This document shows positions 55,039-64,000 of a DNA stretch of 64,000 bases, piece after piece. Position numbers and translations under genes: made by a program. The stretch is from Hyphomonadaceae bacterium (GTDB lineage Bacteria > Pseudomonadota > Alphaproteobacteria > Caulobacterales > Hyphomonadaceae), in the NCBI GenBank assembly GCA_022844345.1, contig JALHLU010000016.1:20281-84280 (forward strand), in the 5' to 3' direction. Position 1 is the first letter of the stretch; every line of letters begins with the position of its first letter. Under the pieces are notes generated by a model, which saw nothing but the letters and a program-made list of their open reading frames with translations, did no database searches and was not told where the DNA came from.

Positions 55039-57177
55039 CTAGAATGCTTTCCTGAGTGTCACGAACGCGGAGCGTGGCTGTGTCGGAACCACGTACGCGC
55101 CGCCGAAGTATTGGTAGGGTTCGAAGCCGCCCTCATCGAAGAGGTTGACGATCGATAATGAGACCTGCGCCGGGCCAAAATCGTAGGAGGCTTGCGCGTC
55201 CGCAGTCACAAGGTCTCCAACTGTCAGCGTGTTGGGCAGCGTCAGTTCGCGCTCGGACGTGTAGGTGAGGCCACCGCCGATTTCGAAGTCCCTGAGGGAA
55301 CCGTCGAACCGGTAACGCACCGCGAGGCGGCCAGCGTGCTCCGGCACGGCGCGCAGGCGATCGCCAACGGGCAACGCGTTGTCCTTGCTGACCTCGGCGT
55401 CGGTGTAGGCGTAGTTGAAGAGAACCGACAGCGCCGCGCTGGGCTCATAGACCAGGTCCATCTCAACGCCGCGGGCTCGCTGTTCGCCGGTTTGCAGGTA
55501 GGCGAACGGAATGACCGGATCGGGCGTCACCACGTTCTGGCGTGTAATCTGGAACACCGACACCGTGCCGGTCAGGCCCTGGATCGGCGAGGCCAATTTG
55601 GCGCCCGCTTCATAGGACTGGGAGGTTTCCGGCTCGGGCGACGTCAGGCCATTGAAGCCGGCGCCGACAACACCCTGGAAGCCTTCGGCATAGCCGGCAA
55701 ACAGCGACGCGCCGTCCATGATCTCGTAGGTCAGGCCGACGCGTGGCGTCACCTTGTCGTCAGTCCGGTCGGTGGCGTAGTCGAAGAAGCCATCGTTGAT
55801 GACGCTGTTGATATCGAGATTGGTCCAGCGCAGTCCGATTGTGACATCAATGCGATCGCCGATGCCGATCTGATCCTGCACGAACACGGCCGCGGTCTTG
55901 AGCCGATCGTTCTGGTCGAAGAAGAGAGGTGGCGTGGGCCCGAACGGTGCGGTGGGATCGGCGTCTGCATAGTCGAGCGTCGCCCATACCGGGTTGAAAT
56001 ACATCGCCCCGAAATAATCCGTGTCGTCAAAGTCAGCGCCGACGAGGACCTGGTGGGTGAACCCCTCCGAACCCAGGCGCGCGAGCAGGCTCGCCGTCGC
56101 GAACGTCTTATTGCTCTCCGACGGCAGGTAGCCATTGCCGAAGTTGTAAACCGTGCCGGCGATCTGGCCGTAGGGGAATGACGCCCATTCCTCGTAGGAG
56201 CCGACATAGTGGCTGAGAGCGAAGTTGGCCTGGAGTGAGTCCGAGAAGCTATGGCTCAGGAAGGCGCTAACCTGTTTGTTCTCGATCTGCGTGCGCGGCA
56301 CGTCACTGGCGCCTGCGTACTGGTTTGGATCGATCAAGGAGATGATCTCCCACGGCACGCCAGCATATTCCTGCTGCTCGAGATGGTTATAGCGACCGCG
56401 AACCACGAGGCGCGTGTTCGGCGAGATATCCCACGCCAGCGTCGGGAAGAACGCGTAGCGTTCGCTGTCGATGAAATCTATGTAGCTATCGGCCTGTTCA
56501 GCCATTCCGTTGATGCGGAATGCGACGGACTCGCCGAGCGGAACGTTGATATCGGCATCAACGCCGAAGGTTCCGAAGTTGCCGGCGCGGAGACCAATGG
56601 ATCCACCAAACTCCGAGCCCGGATCGCGGGAGACAACGTTGATCAAACCGGAAAGCGGCGCGCCCGATCCGCCACCATAAAGCGTGCTCGTCGGTCCCTT
56701 GGCCACCTCGATGCGTTCGACGTTGATCAGCGTGGCCGGATCAGAGATGCCTGGGGGCAACTGATAGGTTGGCATGCCGTCGAAGAAGTAGTTGACACTG
56801 AAGCCGCGAATGAGCGTCGGCATCAGTACGGTCTGCATCGTGGTTGTCGGCGTGACACCCGAGACGTTGACGAGGGCGCCCGGAAGGGTTTGCAGCTCCT
56901 GTTCTTCGATCAGCGTGCGCGTCAGGGTCTGGATCGACTGCGGAACTTCCTCGACAGGCGTTGGCGTCCGCGTGGCGGTGGCGGCGTTTGGCGCAGTGAT
57001 CGTCTCGCCCTGGGCGGTCACGACAACGACATCGCGGGCCCAGCTTTCGCTGCTTTGCTGCGCAAGGGCCGGGGTCGCGAGCCCACAGAGGGCCATGGCA
57101 ACTCCTGTGCCTCTCAGTAAGGCGGCGCGGAGACGGTCATATCGGGGTTGATCAGAAAGCTCGGTCTGGAGATACAT
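55039..57177 (-). CDS. TonB-dependent siderophore-type receptor
   Basis: An outer-membrane receptor of 712 residues. After a 40-residue leader the plug domain shows EEVPQSIQTLTRTLIEEQ and VNVERIEVAKGPTSTLYGGGSGAPLSGLINVVSR, the pattern of the siderophore receptors (FpvA/FhuE-like group); the beta barrel ends in FVTLRKAF with the terminal Phe. The ligand is unknown: a ferric siderophore or a copper chelate. There is only a 34-bp gap behind the PCuAC-like gene, so it belongs to the same transcript. Confidence 0.9.
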   Translation of the reverse strand: MYLQTELSDQPRYDRLRAALLRGTGVAMALCGLATPALAQQSSESWARDVVVVTAQGETITAPNAATATRTPTPVEEVPQSIQTLTRTLIEEQELQTLPGALVNVSGVTPTTTMQTVLMPTLIRGFSVNYFFDGMPTYQLPPGISDPATLINVERIEVAKGPTSTLYGGGSGAPLSGLINVVSRDPGSEFGGSIGLRAGNFGTFGVDADINVPLGESVAFRINGMAEQADSYIDFIDSERYAFFPTLAWDISPNTRLVVRGRYNHLEQQEYAGVPWEIISLIDPNQYAGASDVPRTQIENKQVSAFLSHSFSDSLQANFALSHYVGSYEEWASFPYGQIAGTVYNFGNGYLPSESNKTFATASLLARLGSEGFTHQVLVGADFDDTDYFGAMYFNPVWATLDYADADPTAPFGPTPPLFFDQNDRLKTAAVFVQDQIGIGDRIDVTIGLRWTNLDINSVINDGFFDYATDRTDDKVTPRVGLTYEIMDGASLFAGYAEGFQGVVGAGFNGLTSPEPETSQSYEAGAKLASPIQGLTGTVSVFQITRQNVVTPDPVIPFAYLQTGEQRARGVEMDLVYEPSAALSVLFNYAYTDAEVSKDNALPVGDRLRAVPEHAGRLAVRYRFDGSLRDFEIGGGLTYTSERELTLPNTLTVGDLVTADAQASYDFGPAQVSLSIVNLFDEGGFEPYQYFGGAYVVPTQPRSAFVTLRKAF

Positions 57178-57211
57178 CGGTTAAACTTTCAGAATTCAAT
57201 GATTGATGGAG

Positions 57212-58072
57212 TCAGTGCATGTGTCCGCCGCGACCGCACATCAGGTGCGTGTCACCGCTCATCCACATCAGCTGGACCCCTGGGCTCCAGGTCAGCGAGC
57301 TTCGTCCGTCGCTCCATACGATCTGCACGAGGCCGGGCTCGGGCGGCTGGTAGCGCAGAAGGTGCGACCGGCCCTGTATCCAGACGGCGGCAGACACGTC
57401 GTCGCCATTGGGCGAAAGGGACAGCACCATATCGCCGCCGTCCTGACACTTGAACAACGCGCCCGTCTCCGGCTCTGCTGCGACATGCGCCACTGGCGGC
57501 GCTGTCTGGCGCGCACGGATCACCTCGACGCCGGGAAACGGGATCGACAGGCCAGCGGTCTCAAGCGCGGGCGCATCGACATTGACAAGGATCTCGATCT
57601 CGCCAGCGCGCGCGAAGGTGAGCCGCACGGGTACGCGTAGTCCTCGCTCGAACGGACCCTTGATGCCGTAGAGCACCAGGTGGACATCCTCGATGCCCAT
57701 TGCGCGCGTCTGGTCGGCCGGAATGAAGACCGGCTGTGAACGGCGCAGGTTTGCTCCGCGATAGACTCGTAATGGCAGGGCGTCGAAGCCCGCCGCATCG
57801 GCGATCATCGGCGGGACATCGACGGCGATGAGCACGTCGCTGTCGCTGCCGGCGTTCGTGACGGCGAGCGTCACGTGGGCGAGATCCGCCCCCCTGGGGG
57901 TTGGAAGCCCATTGATGTTGGTCACCACAATGTCCCCGACGCGGAACGTGTCGGCGTGCGCTTGCGCGTTTGCGACAAGCGCGAACAGGACGGCGGCGGC
58001 TGCCGTGGCCACGGCCTGCCCATACCGGGCCAGCAGGTTGCGCCGCCCAGTGTGACGGTGTTGCTTCAGCAT
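57212..58072 (-). CDS. PCuAC-like copper chaperone fused to an MliC-like domain
   Basis: A 286-residue secreted protein. Residues 42-165 match the PCuAC fold (VGDIVVTNINGLPTPRG, AHVTLAVTNAGSDSDVL, HLVLYGIKGPFERG, VRLTFARAGEIEILVNV). But the copper ligands of normal PCuAC (H-E-M and H-x-M) are mostly missing; HLVLYG keeps only His. Residues 205-286 resemble an MliC-type lysozyme-inhibitor domain with a likely C209-C279 disulfide. The end is strikingly Met/His-rich (M269, M271, H276, M278, H284, M285, H286), which might supply a new copper site. It starts 4 bp after MbnP. Confidence 0.75.
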   Translation of the reverse strand: MLKQHRHTGRRNLLARYGQAVATAAAAVLFALVANAQAHADTFRVGDIVVTNINGLPTPRGADLAHVTLAVTNAGSDSDVLIAVDVPPMIADAAGFDALPLRVYRGANLRRSQPVFIPADQTRAMGIEDVHLVLYGIKGPFERGLRVPVRLTFARAGEIEILVNVDAPALETAGLSIPFPGVEVIRARQTAPPVAHVAAEPETGALFKCQDGGDMVLSLSPNGDDVSAAVWIQGRSHLLRYQPPEPGLVQIVWSDGRSSLTWSPGVQLMWMSGDTHLMCGRGGHMH

Positions 58073-58076
58073 GACC

Positions 58077-58988
58077 CTACTCCACCCGCACGAAGTGCTG
58101 GCCGGAGGTGGGCTTGCCGCGGAAGCTGAGGCCCAGGCGGTCCATGAGGGCGATGCAGTCGTCGTCATTGACGAACGACATGCAGCCCGAGGCCGATTGG
58201 GGCGCATTTACCGTCACATCGGTCTTCGCCAGCAGCGCGCCAAGATCGAGCACGACTTTCTGCGAGGCCGGATTGAAGGCGGCGAGCCGGTATTCCGGCC
58301 GGTTGGAGTTGGCGCACGGCGCGGTGGGCGCGGTCATGGGCGAGCCGTCGCCGCAGTCAGTCGAGCCGAGATGGATCGAGAAGCCCGAAGCCGCCATGGC
58401 GTGCATGCCGCCCTGCTGGGCTGGAGCCGCAGCTCCTGGCTTGCCGGCGGTTTCAAGATCGATGGTGATGAACTTGTAGCCGACGCGCCACGGCCAGGTG
58501 AGCCCGCTATAGTTGAGCGGGGCCGAGGCGAGCGTCGGATCCTTGTGGTTCATCTCGAACGGCACGCCGATCTTGAACGCCAGGCCCTTGTAGTCGCCGG
58601 CCGGCGCCGTTCCACGCACGGCCGTGTTGATCGGCGCATTGCCATTGCAGTTACCGGAGGCGTTCTCGAAATCGAGCAGCGCCACCTTGTCGTTCTGCCA
58701 CTGGTTGTCGGGGGTCAGCTGGAGCGGAACCTCGCCGCCGTCCGCCGCGATCAGCCGCACCTCGCTTACATAGATGCGGAAGTCCTGGAGGATGATCGAG
58801 GCGGAGGAGGCGCCGACGCCGGCATAGGTTTCGCCGCACTTCGCCGCCTTGTCGCCAACGCGGGCGTCGAACCCGATCGTGAAGGCCGTCGCCCCGCCCG
58901 CTCCGTCCGGAGATGGCGGGGCCGAAGTTGCGCAGGCGCCGAGAAGGAGCGCCGCTGCGGCGGCCGTGAAGCTTTTCGCATTCATCAT
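58077..58988 (-). CDS. MbnP family copper-binding protein (metallo-mystery pair)
   Basis: The partner of MbnH. A 303-residue lipoprotein (LLGAC, Cys19). It has the family's strands FTIGFDARVGDKAAKCGETYAG and LQDFRIYVSEVRLI, NQWQNDKVALLDFENASGNC, and the cysteines C51, C114, C212, C225, C269, C278. MbnP carries a tryptophan oxidised to kynurenine by MbnH and then binds Cu(I); W97, W165 and W167 are the candidates here. A Gly/Ala/Met/His insert (QQGGMHAMAA) precedes the C-terminal part. The double ATG at 58985-58988 has AGGA upstream. A TonB receptor precedes it by 40 bp. Confidence 0.88.
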   Translation of the reverse strand: MMNAKSFTAAAAALLLGACATSAPPSPDGAGGATAFTIGFDARVGDKAAKCGETYAGVGASSASIILQDFRIYVSEVRLIAADGGEVPLQLTPDNQWQNDKVALLDFENASGNCNGNAPINTAVRGTAPAGDYKGLAFKIGVPFEMNHKDPTLASAPLNYSGLTWPWRVGYKFITIDLETAGKPGAAAPAQQGGMHAMAASGFSIHLGSTDCGDGSPMTAPTAPCANSNRPEYRLAAFNPASQKVVLDLGALLAKTDVTVNAPQSASGCMSFVNDDDCIALMDRLGLSFRGKPTSGQHFVRVE

Positions 58989-59028
58989 GACTGTTTTCCT
59001 GTTCTGATCTGTGACGTGTTCCTTTGCT

Positions 59029-61122
59029 TCAGAACGTGAACGATACGCCGCCATAGACGGCGCGCTCGTCTCCCGGGAAGAAGATGTTCCGCTGGGCGGT
59101 GGTGGCTGTGCTCCAGTTCACGACGGGCGTGAAATTGGAGATGTAGTTCTCATTCAGGATGTTGCGGACATCAACGAACACCATCGGGCCGTTGTCGAAC
59201 GTGTAGCCCATGTTGAGGTTGAAGATGCCGTAGGAGCCCGCCTCGAACGTGTTGGCGTAGTCTGTCCAGGCATCCGACATCGACCATTCAAGCGAGGGCG
59301 CGAACCAGAAATTGCCGACAGCTCCCCGCAATTCGGCGCGGTAGAAATGCTCGGGCACGATGGGCAGCGAGTTGTCGCCATACTGGCGGTCGTCCGTGAA
59401 GCGGAAGTCGGACCACATATATGTCTGGCGCAGGCGCAGACCGTCCGTGATGTTCCAGTCGAGGCCAGCCTCGAGGCCCTGGTGCATCGTGCCGTCGAGC
59501 GCGTTGAAGGTCGCCGCCGGAATGCCGAGGCCGGGGTTCACCGAGAAGGTGAGCAGTTCGTTGTCGATCTCGGCGCGATAGAGGGCGACATCCCAGACGA
59601 AATTGCTGGCGCGGCCGCGCGTGCCGATCTCGACCGTGACGGCGTCCTGCTCCTTAAGAGGCTGGAAGCCGCCGGTGGTCGGCGCGAGGCCGCCGAAGTT
59701 TGGCGGTTCGACCGAGCGGGTTACGTTGCCGTAGACCTGCACGCCATCCGGGTTCTGCCAGACGAACCCGACGCGCGGGGAGAACCAGTCATAGGTCTCG
59801 CTATCGGTGACGACGGTGGCGCTGGGCGGAATGGAGCGATAGTCGCGCTCCGCCCGGCCGTAGGAGCCGCCAGCGACAAGCGCAAAGCCGTCCATCACGA
59901 ACAGCCGGCCCTCGGCGAACACGTCGAGGCCCGTGGCGTCCTGGTAGCTTTGCGCGGTGAGCGCGCCGCGCGAACCGTTCAGGTTCACCCACTGCTTGGC
60001 GTCGTTCTCGCCCGACCGGTAGGACAGGCCATAGAACATGTCGGCCTTCATGCCGAAGAGTTCGCCGGTCCAGTCGAGCCGGCCGAACGCGCCCCAGTTG
60101 TCGCTCTCCTGGTGGATCACCTGGAAGATCGGGTGATCGAGTTCCTTGTGGGTGGCGTAGACGCCGCCTTCGAAAACCGTGTTGGCGTCGAAGCGCCAGC
60201 GGGTCTGTAGGGCGGCGCGCTGCACGGACTGGTCGCGCTGGTAATTGCCCACTCCGACGCCGTTGCCAATATTGCCGGGGTTGGCGAGTTCGGGGGAGTT
60301 CAGCGCCTGGGCCAGCGACAGCGATCCGGGGATCTGCTGGTGGATGTAACCGCCGCTGACATAGGCGCGGACTTCCTGATCGTCGCCGAAGGTGTAGCCA
60401 AGATTGCCGGAAGCGAACTGCCATTCGCCTTCGCTCTGCTGGCGCCAGCCATCGGTCTCGTAGCCGGAAACCGCGCCGAACGCGTCCCATTCGCCGAACC
60501 GGCCGCCGACGCTGGCGTGGCCGCGCAACGTGCCGTTGTCGCCGCCTTCAACGCGCAACACCCCGGTCTCGGGCGCCGTCTTGCCGTTCGGGGTGATCAT
60601 GTTGATCGCGCCGCCGAGCAGCGCGCCGCCATAGCGCAGCGCGTTGCCGCCCTTGTAGACCTCGGTGTAGCGGGCAAGGAACGGGTCGACGAGTTGCGTG
60701 TCGCCATAGCCATCCGCCTCGTTCAGCGGAATGCCGTCCTGTGCGATCAGTGTTCCCCGCAGGTGGTTGGCGTTGCCAATGCCCGAGCCGCGGATGGAGA
60801 GGCGCGTGTCGCCGCCCCATTTCTTCTGGATATAGACCCCGGGAACATCGCGCAGGATATCGACGAGACCGGTGGCGTGGCGGCCAGCATAGCTCTCGCT
60901 AGAGACAATGGCGACGGCGCCGGGCGTTTCCGACAGGCGCTCGCGCGCTTCGGCGACGACGGGCGGATCTTCCGGATCGGCCTTGGCCGTGACGATGACG
61001 GTATCGCGATTCTGTTGCGGCTCATCAGCGGGGGCTGATTGTGCGAAGGCCGGCGCGCAGAGCGACATGGCGAGAAGAAGCGCGGGCGCCGAGGCGGCTG
61101 CGCGCAGCGTATGCGAATTCAT
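59029..61122 (-). CDS. TonB-dependent receptor of the copper operon
   Basis: An outer-membrane receptor of 697 residues with signal peptide (ending AFAQSAP), a plug domain (ARERLSETPGAVAIV, VPGVYIQKKWGGDTRLSIRGSG, EVYKGGNALRYGGALLGGAINMITP) and a beta barrel ending GGVSFTF. It lacks the siderophore-type SIQ motif seen in the second receptor. Its place directly before MbnP suggests copper or a copper chelate as cargo, as in methanobactin-type clusters where a TonB receptor accompanies MbnPH. It has its own leader gene, a DUF2946-like protein. Confidence 0.9.
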   Translation of the reverse strand: MNSHTLRAAASAPALLLAMSLCAPAFAQSAPADEPQQNRDTVIVTAKADPEDPPVVAEARERLSETPGAVAIVSSESYAGRHATGLVDILRDVPGVYIQKKWGGDTRLSIRGSGIGNANHLRGTLIAQDGIPLNEADGYGDTQLVDPFLARYTEVYKGGNALRYGGALLGGAINMITPNGKTAPETGVLRVEGGDNGTLRGHASVGGRFGEWDAFGAVSGYETDGWRQQSEGEWQFASGNLGYTFGDDQEVRAYVSGGYIHQQIPGSLSLAQALNSPELANPGNIGNGVGVGNYQRDQSVQRAALQTRWRFDANTVFEGGVYATHKELDHPIFQVIHQESDNWGAFGRLDWTGELFGMKADMFYGLSYRSGENDAKQWVNLNGSRGALTAQSYQDATGLDVFAEGRLFVMDGFALVAGGSYGRAERDYRSIPPSATVVTDSETYDWFSPRVGFVWQNPDGVQVYGNVTRSVEPPNFGGLAPTTGGFQPLKEQDAVTVEIGTRGRASNFVWDVALYRAEIDNELLTFSVNPGLGIPAATFNALDGTMHQGLEAGLDWNITDGLRLRQTYMWSDFRFTDDRQYGDNSLPIVPEHFYRAELRGAVGNFWFAPSLEWSMSDAWTDYANTFEAGSYGIFNLNMGYTFDNGPMVFVDVRNILNENYISNFTPVVNWSTATTAQRNIFFPGDERAVYGGVSFTF

Positions 61123-61187
61123 GATTGGGTCGGTCCTGATCGATGACAGCAGTACGCGCGCCGGAAACCAGCGCGCGGCGAGGCAGG

Positions 61188-61604
61188 TCAGATCAGGGAG
61201 GGAGGTCCGGTGGAGGGCGGCGGGGGCGCAGCGATGCCGCGGCCAGGGCGGAGATCAGCAACGGCGGCGAAGACCACGCTGGCCTGCGCGAGGAATTCCA
61301 CAGGTTCGGCGATGGCCTGCGGTTCAATCATCACGGATGGCGCGGCGAAGACGCAGGGCGACTTCGTTGGATCGTCATTCACTTTTTTCGGCAGGTCCGC
61401 GAGGAGGACCTGCTGGCCGGTATCGAGATTGAGGAGCGTGGGCGCACTGGCGTGCGCATCGCAGACCTGAACGGTGACATAGCGGCCGCCGCCGGTGTCG
61501 GCCTCGGCCAGCATATATCCGGCGGGCAGGATCGCGCGCATGAACAGGGCGAGGAGCGCGATAGCGCCCAGCCTTGCTCCCGCTCGCCGCATCCAGATCA
61601 GCAC
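61188..61604 (-). CDS. DUF2946-like protein
   Basis: A 138-residue protein with one N-terminal helix (ARLGAIALLALFMRAILPAGYMLA) and a C-terminal Ala/Pro-rich tail ending PPPPSTGPPSLI; cysteines at VQVCDAHAS and KSPCVFAAP. This is the outline of DUF2946 proteins, which are often found next to copper-type TonB receptors in proteobacteria. GTG 61604 is preferred because AGGA lies 7 bp before it; ATG 61592 and TTG 61610 are alternatives. Probably the first gene of the copper operon. Confidence 0.68.
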   Translation of the reverse strand: MLIWMRRAGARLGAIALLALFMRAILPAGYMLAEADTGGGRYVTVQVCDAHASAPTLLNLDTGQQVLLADLPKKVNDDPTKSPCVFAAPSVMIEPQAIAEPVEFLAQASVVFAAVADLRPGRGIAAPPPPSTGPPSLI

Positions 61605-61710
61605 GACCAATTCCTCTCGCTCGCAATACGCTTAGACCAGGACCGGACGCGATGGAAGGACGCCAGATCGTCGCCACGATCACCTTGCAGCGACCGTATC
61701 CGGCGACCCC

Positions 61711-62571
61711 CTACCCCACCATGAAGCCGAACTTGCCAGCCTGATAATCGTTGATCGCCTCACGAATTTCTTCAACCGTATTCATCACGAAGGGGCCATT
61801 AGCGACCAGCGGCTCGCCTATCGGGGCGCCATGACCGAACAGGATGCGTGCTGGCGTCAGCGCTTCGATGTCCAGACGATCACCGGCGATATCGAGTTCT
61901 ACGAGAGTGTGCGCCGCGACTTCGGCGCCGTTCACCCGCACCTGCCCCGAGACGACATAGAAGAAGACGTTGCGCCAAACGAGACCATCGACCGCGATGC
62001 GCGCGCCAGGCGAGGCTTCGATCGTGGACATGAAGTTTCCGGTGATCGATTCGACCGGACCCCTTGCCCCGGCCCATTCGCCCGCGATGAGGCTGAGGCG
62101 CGCGAGGCCGCCTGCAATTTCGATCTGCGGAATCGCATCTGCCTGCAGCCCCTGATAGCGCGGGGGCGTGAATTTCAGCTTGGCGGGAAGATTCACCCAC
62201 AGCTGGAGGATTTCCAGCGGGCCGCCTTCGCGCTTGAAGGCTTCGGGCGAGAGCTCGGCGTGAACGAGGCCGGAGCCCGCCGTCATCCACTGCACGCCGC
62301 CGGCGCGGATGACGCTTTCATAGCCAGCCGAGTCGCGGTGCATGAGTTCGCCCTCGAGGATGAAGGTGACCGTCTCGAAGCCGCGATGCGGATGGGGACC
62401 GAACGGCAGGCCGCGATTTCCGCGCGGATAAACCTGTGGACCGTGATGATTGAGGAAGAGAAACGGGTCGACCTGGCTCACCCGCGGGCCCGGCACCGGC
62501 CGGCGCGTGACCAGATCTGCGATGTCGTCGCGATGGGAGGGATGAAGGGCGAGGATGGATTTCAGCGTCAT
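61711..62571 (-). CDS. Pirin family protein
   Basis: A 286-residue cupin-type protein. The metal ligands lie in GPHPHRGFETVTFILEGE, and the pirin signature AGGVQWMTAGSGLVHAE follows; the C-terminal cupin half is also present (GDRLDIEALTPARILFGHGAP). Bacterial pirins bind Fe and some have quercetinase activity, but roles vary. ATG 62571 matches the family start (MTLKSILALHPSHRDD); the frame continues upstream to 62664 without family likeness. Confidence 0.9.
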   Translation of the reverse strand: MTLKSILALHPSHRDDIADLVTRRPVPGPRVSQVDPFLFLNHHGPQVYPRGNRGLPFGPHPHRGFETVTFILEGELMHRDSAGYESVIRAGGVQWMTAGSGLVHAELSPEAFKREGGPLEILQLWVNLPAKLKFTPPRYQGLQADAIPQIEIAGGLARLSLIAGEWAGARGPVESITGNFMSTIEASPGARIAVDGLVWRNVFFYVVSGQVRVNGAEVAAHTLVELDIAGDRLDIEALTPARILFGHGAPIGEPLVANGPFVMNTVEEIREAINDYQAGKFGFMVG

Positions 62572-62623
62572 GGCGAACAGGTAGGATGAATCCGGCTGTG
62601 GCAAAATCCGTCTCGCGATCAGG

Positions 62624-63004
62624 CTACCAGGGCTCTCCGTCCACAAACCCCTTGTGAGACCCATCCTCGTTGAACAGTTCGCCCATTTCGCTGATCACGT
62701 TGGCGTCCAACTTTGCTGCGAGCGTCATCATTTTTGCAATCATGATTTCGTCGGGGCTTTTCAACTCGATATTGCCGTCCGACCAGCAAAACCACACGGC
62801 TGGATAATCCGGGTGGCCGGTCCAGATCGCATCTTCGGGAAAGGGAGCACCCTTCCAGTTCATCGCAAGCTCTTTGTGATCCTCTGCAGTCGGGGCGCGG
62901 AAGGATGGATCGCTTGCGACCAGGCGCTGCCATTCTTCGAGCGAGACGGTATCGCCCGGTTCCAGCGGATTCCTACGTCGTGTGATGTAGACATAAATGC
63001 TCAT
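62624..63004 (-). CDS. Hypothetical protein, 126 residues
   Basis: Not recognised. MSIYVYITRRRNPLEPGDTVSLEEWQRLV opens a compact acidic protein with WFCWSDGNIELKSPDEIMI and a last helix, KLDANVISEMGELFNEDG. The look (small, acidic, Trp-rich) resembles immunity or barstar-like proteins, but no toxin gene is seen. A GGGGGG run precedes the ATG. The longer frame upstream enters the tRNA-fMet gene and is not coding. It lies just after the rRNA operon's terminator. Confidence 0.7.
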   Translation of the reverse strand: MSIYVYITRRRNPLEPGDTVSLEEWQRLVASDPSFRAPTAEDHKELAMNWKGAPFPEDAIWTGHPDYPAVWFCWSDGNIELKSPDEIMIAKMMTLAAKLDANVISEMGELFNEDGSHKGFVDGEPW

Positions 63005-63048
63005 CGCGCGCCCCCCGCTGCATTGCGTGGACCGGAATTGAGCACAAA

Positions 63049-63082
63049 CGAAAACAGCCCCGCAATCGCTCGCAGGGCTGTT
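63049..63082 (-). terminator. Terminator of the rRNA operon
   Basis: On the minus strand AACAGCCC and GGGCTGTT form an 8-bp stem around a 14-nt loop, followed by TTTTCG. It lies right after tRNA-fMet in the direction of rRNA transcription. Confidence 0.75.
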
Positions 63083-63090
63083 CTTCGTTT

Positions 63091-63167
<77 letters not shown>

Positions 63168-63382
63168 TCACCGAATGTCCGCCAGCGTCCGATACGCTGA
63201 GCGGATCCCTTGCCGCCTCTGGACCGCGCCCCGAAGGGAGGGCCCAGAAACGACTTCGCGGCCCTATCCGGCCGAGTGGACGAGGTCCACACAACCGGCC
63301 GAGCCGCGCGTCCGCTTCCGGGAAGGAAGCGAAAATTATGAAAGAGGCCCCGCTCAAAGAGCGGCTAGCATTTGGCTTAGTA

Positions 63383-63500
63383 GACCTGGCAGCGACCTAC
63401 TCTCCCGTACCTTAAGGCACAGTACCATCGGCGCTGGGGGACTTAACGACCGAGTTCGGAATGGGATCGGGTGGGGAACCCCCGCCAGAACCACCAGGTC
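63383..63500 (-). rRNA. rrf: 5S ribosomal RNA
   Basis: About 118 nt on the minus strand with terminal pairing (GACCTGG at the 5' end, CCAGGTC at the 3' end), the loop CCCGATCCCATTCCGAACTCGG region and the GGGAGAGTAGGTC end, all characteristic of 5S rRNA. Confidence 0.95.
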
Positions 63501-63613
63501 AACAAAGCCAAATGCGCAACAACTAAACGTCTAACTAAATCTAGATCTCCGCCAGACCGCTGATGAGCTGTCTAGCTTCGAACTTCAAGGCGACATGTTC
63601 GTCGCCACGTATG

Positions 63614-64000
<387 letters not shown>

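Overview
The window is GC-rich bacterial chromosome with dense coding on both strands. Several things point to an alphaproteobacterium, probably of the Hyphomonadaceae/Caulobacterales: the rRNA operon order 23S-5S-tRNA-fMet, a TIR-FlgO-TPR paralogue family, an UrcA protein, a class GN sortase with its VIT/VWA partner, two TonB receptors and many exported lipoproteins. The genus cannot be told from the window alone.

Layout. 1-3.4 kb: two tandem paralogues joining a TIR domain, a FlgO/TolB-like domain and TPR-like repeats (the first is cut by the window edge). 3.9-4.25 kb: tRNA-Gln and tRNA-Pro. 4.4-8.0 kb: sppA facing a small operon of a phosphatase, an MBL hydrolase and a DUF442 protein. 8.1-13 kb: an oligopeptide-type ABC importer, with permeases and binding protein separated by two small secreted proteins. 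13-23.6 kb: acyl-CoA ligase with DUF1499, esterase, lipoprotein GDPD, GTP-type PEP carboxykinase, HAD hydrolase, YjbR protein and unknown proteins. 23.8-29.8 kb: Tat-exported oxidoreductase, aspartate aminotransferase, a periplasmic helical repeat protein, a membrane protein coupled to an XRE regulator, and UrcA. 29.8-43.6 kb: prolyl oligopeptidase, sortase system, M16 protease, P460-like heme lipoprotein, 5'-nucleotidase, and a divergent DJ-1/GlxA pair. 43.6-49.8 kb: feoAB behind a Fur-box-like site, an HlyD-ABC-FtsX exporter and a lone receiver protein.

49.9-61.6 kb: a block of ten minus-strand genes that looks like one copper (and iron) handling operon. In transcription order: DUF2946-like protein, TonB receptor, MbnP, a PCuAC-like/MliC-like fusion, a siderophore-type TonB receptor, an exported DJ-1 protein with an EF-hand, MbnH di-heme enzyme, CopC, CopD and a PepSY reductase-like protein. 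MbnH/MbnP is the 'metallo-mystery pair', in which a di-heme enzyme turns a tryptophan of MbnP into kynurenine to build a copper site. Here the pair sits inside a larger set with unusual partners. The window ends with a pirin, an unknown gene, tRNA-fMet, 5S rRNA and the 3' part of 23S rRNA.

A second layer is repeats. Four ~125-bp elements made of two long inverted arms, each arm itself a hairpin, lie between genes at 32.1, 35.5, 39.2 and 46.2 kb. An unrelated 120-bp nested palindrome sits in frame inside the sortase gene and encodes most of its cytoplasmic tail. A third, short hairpin type occurs twice.
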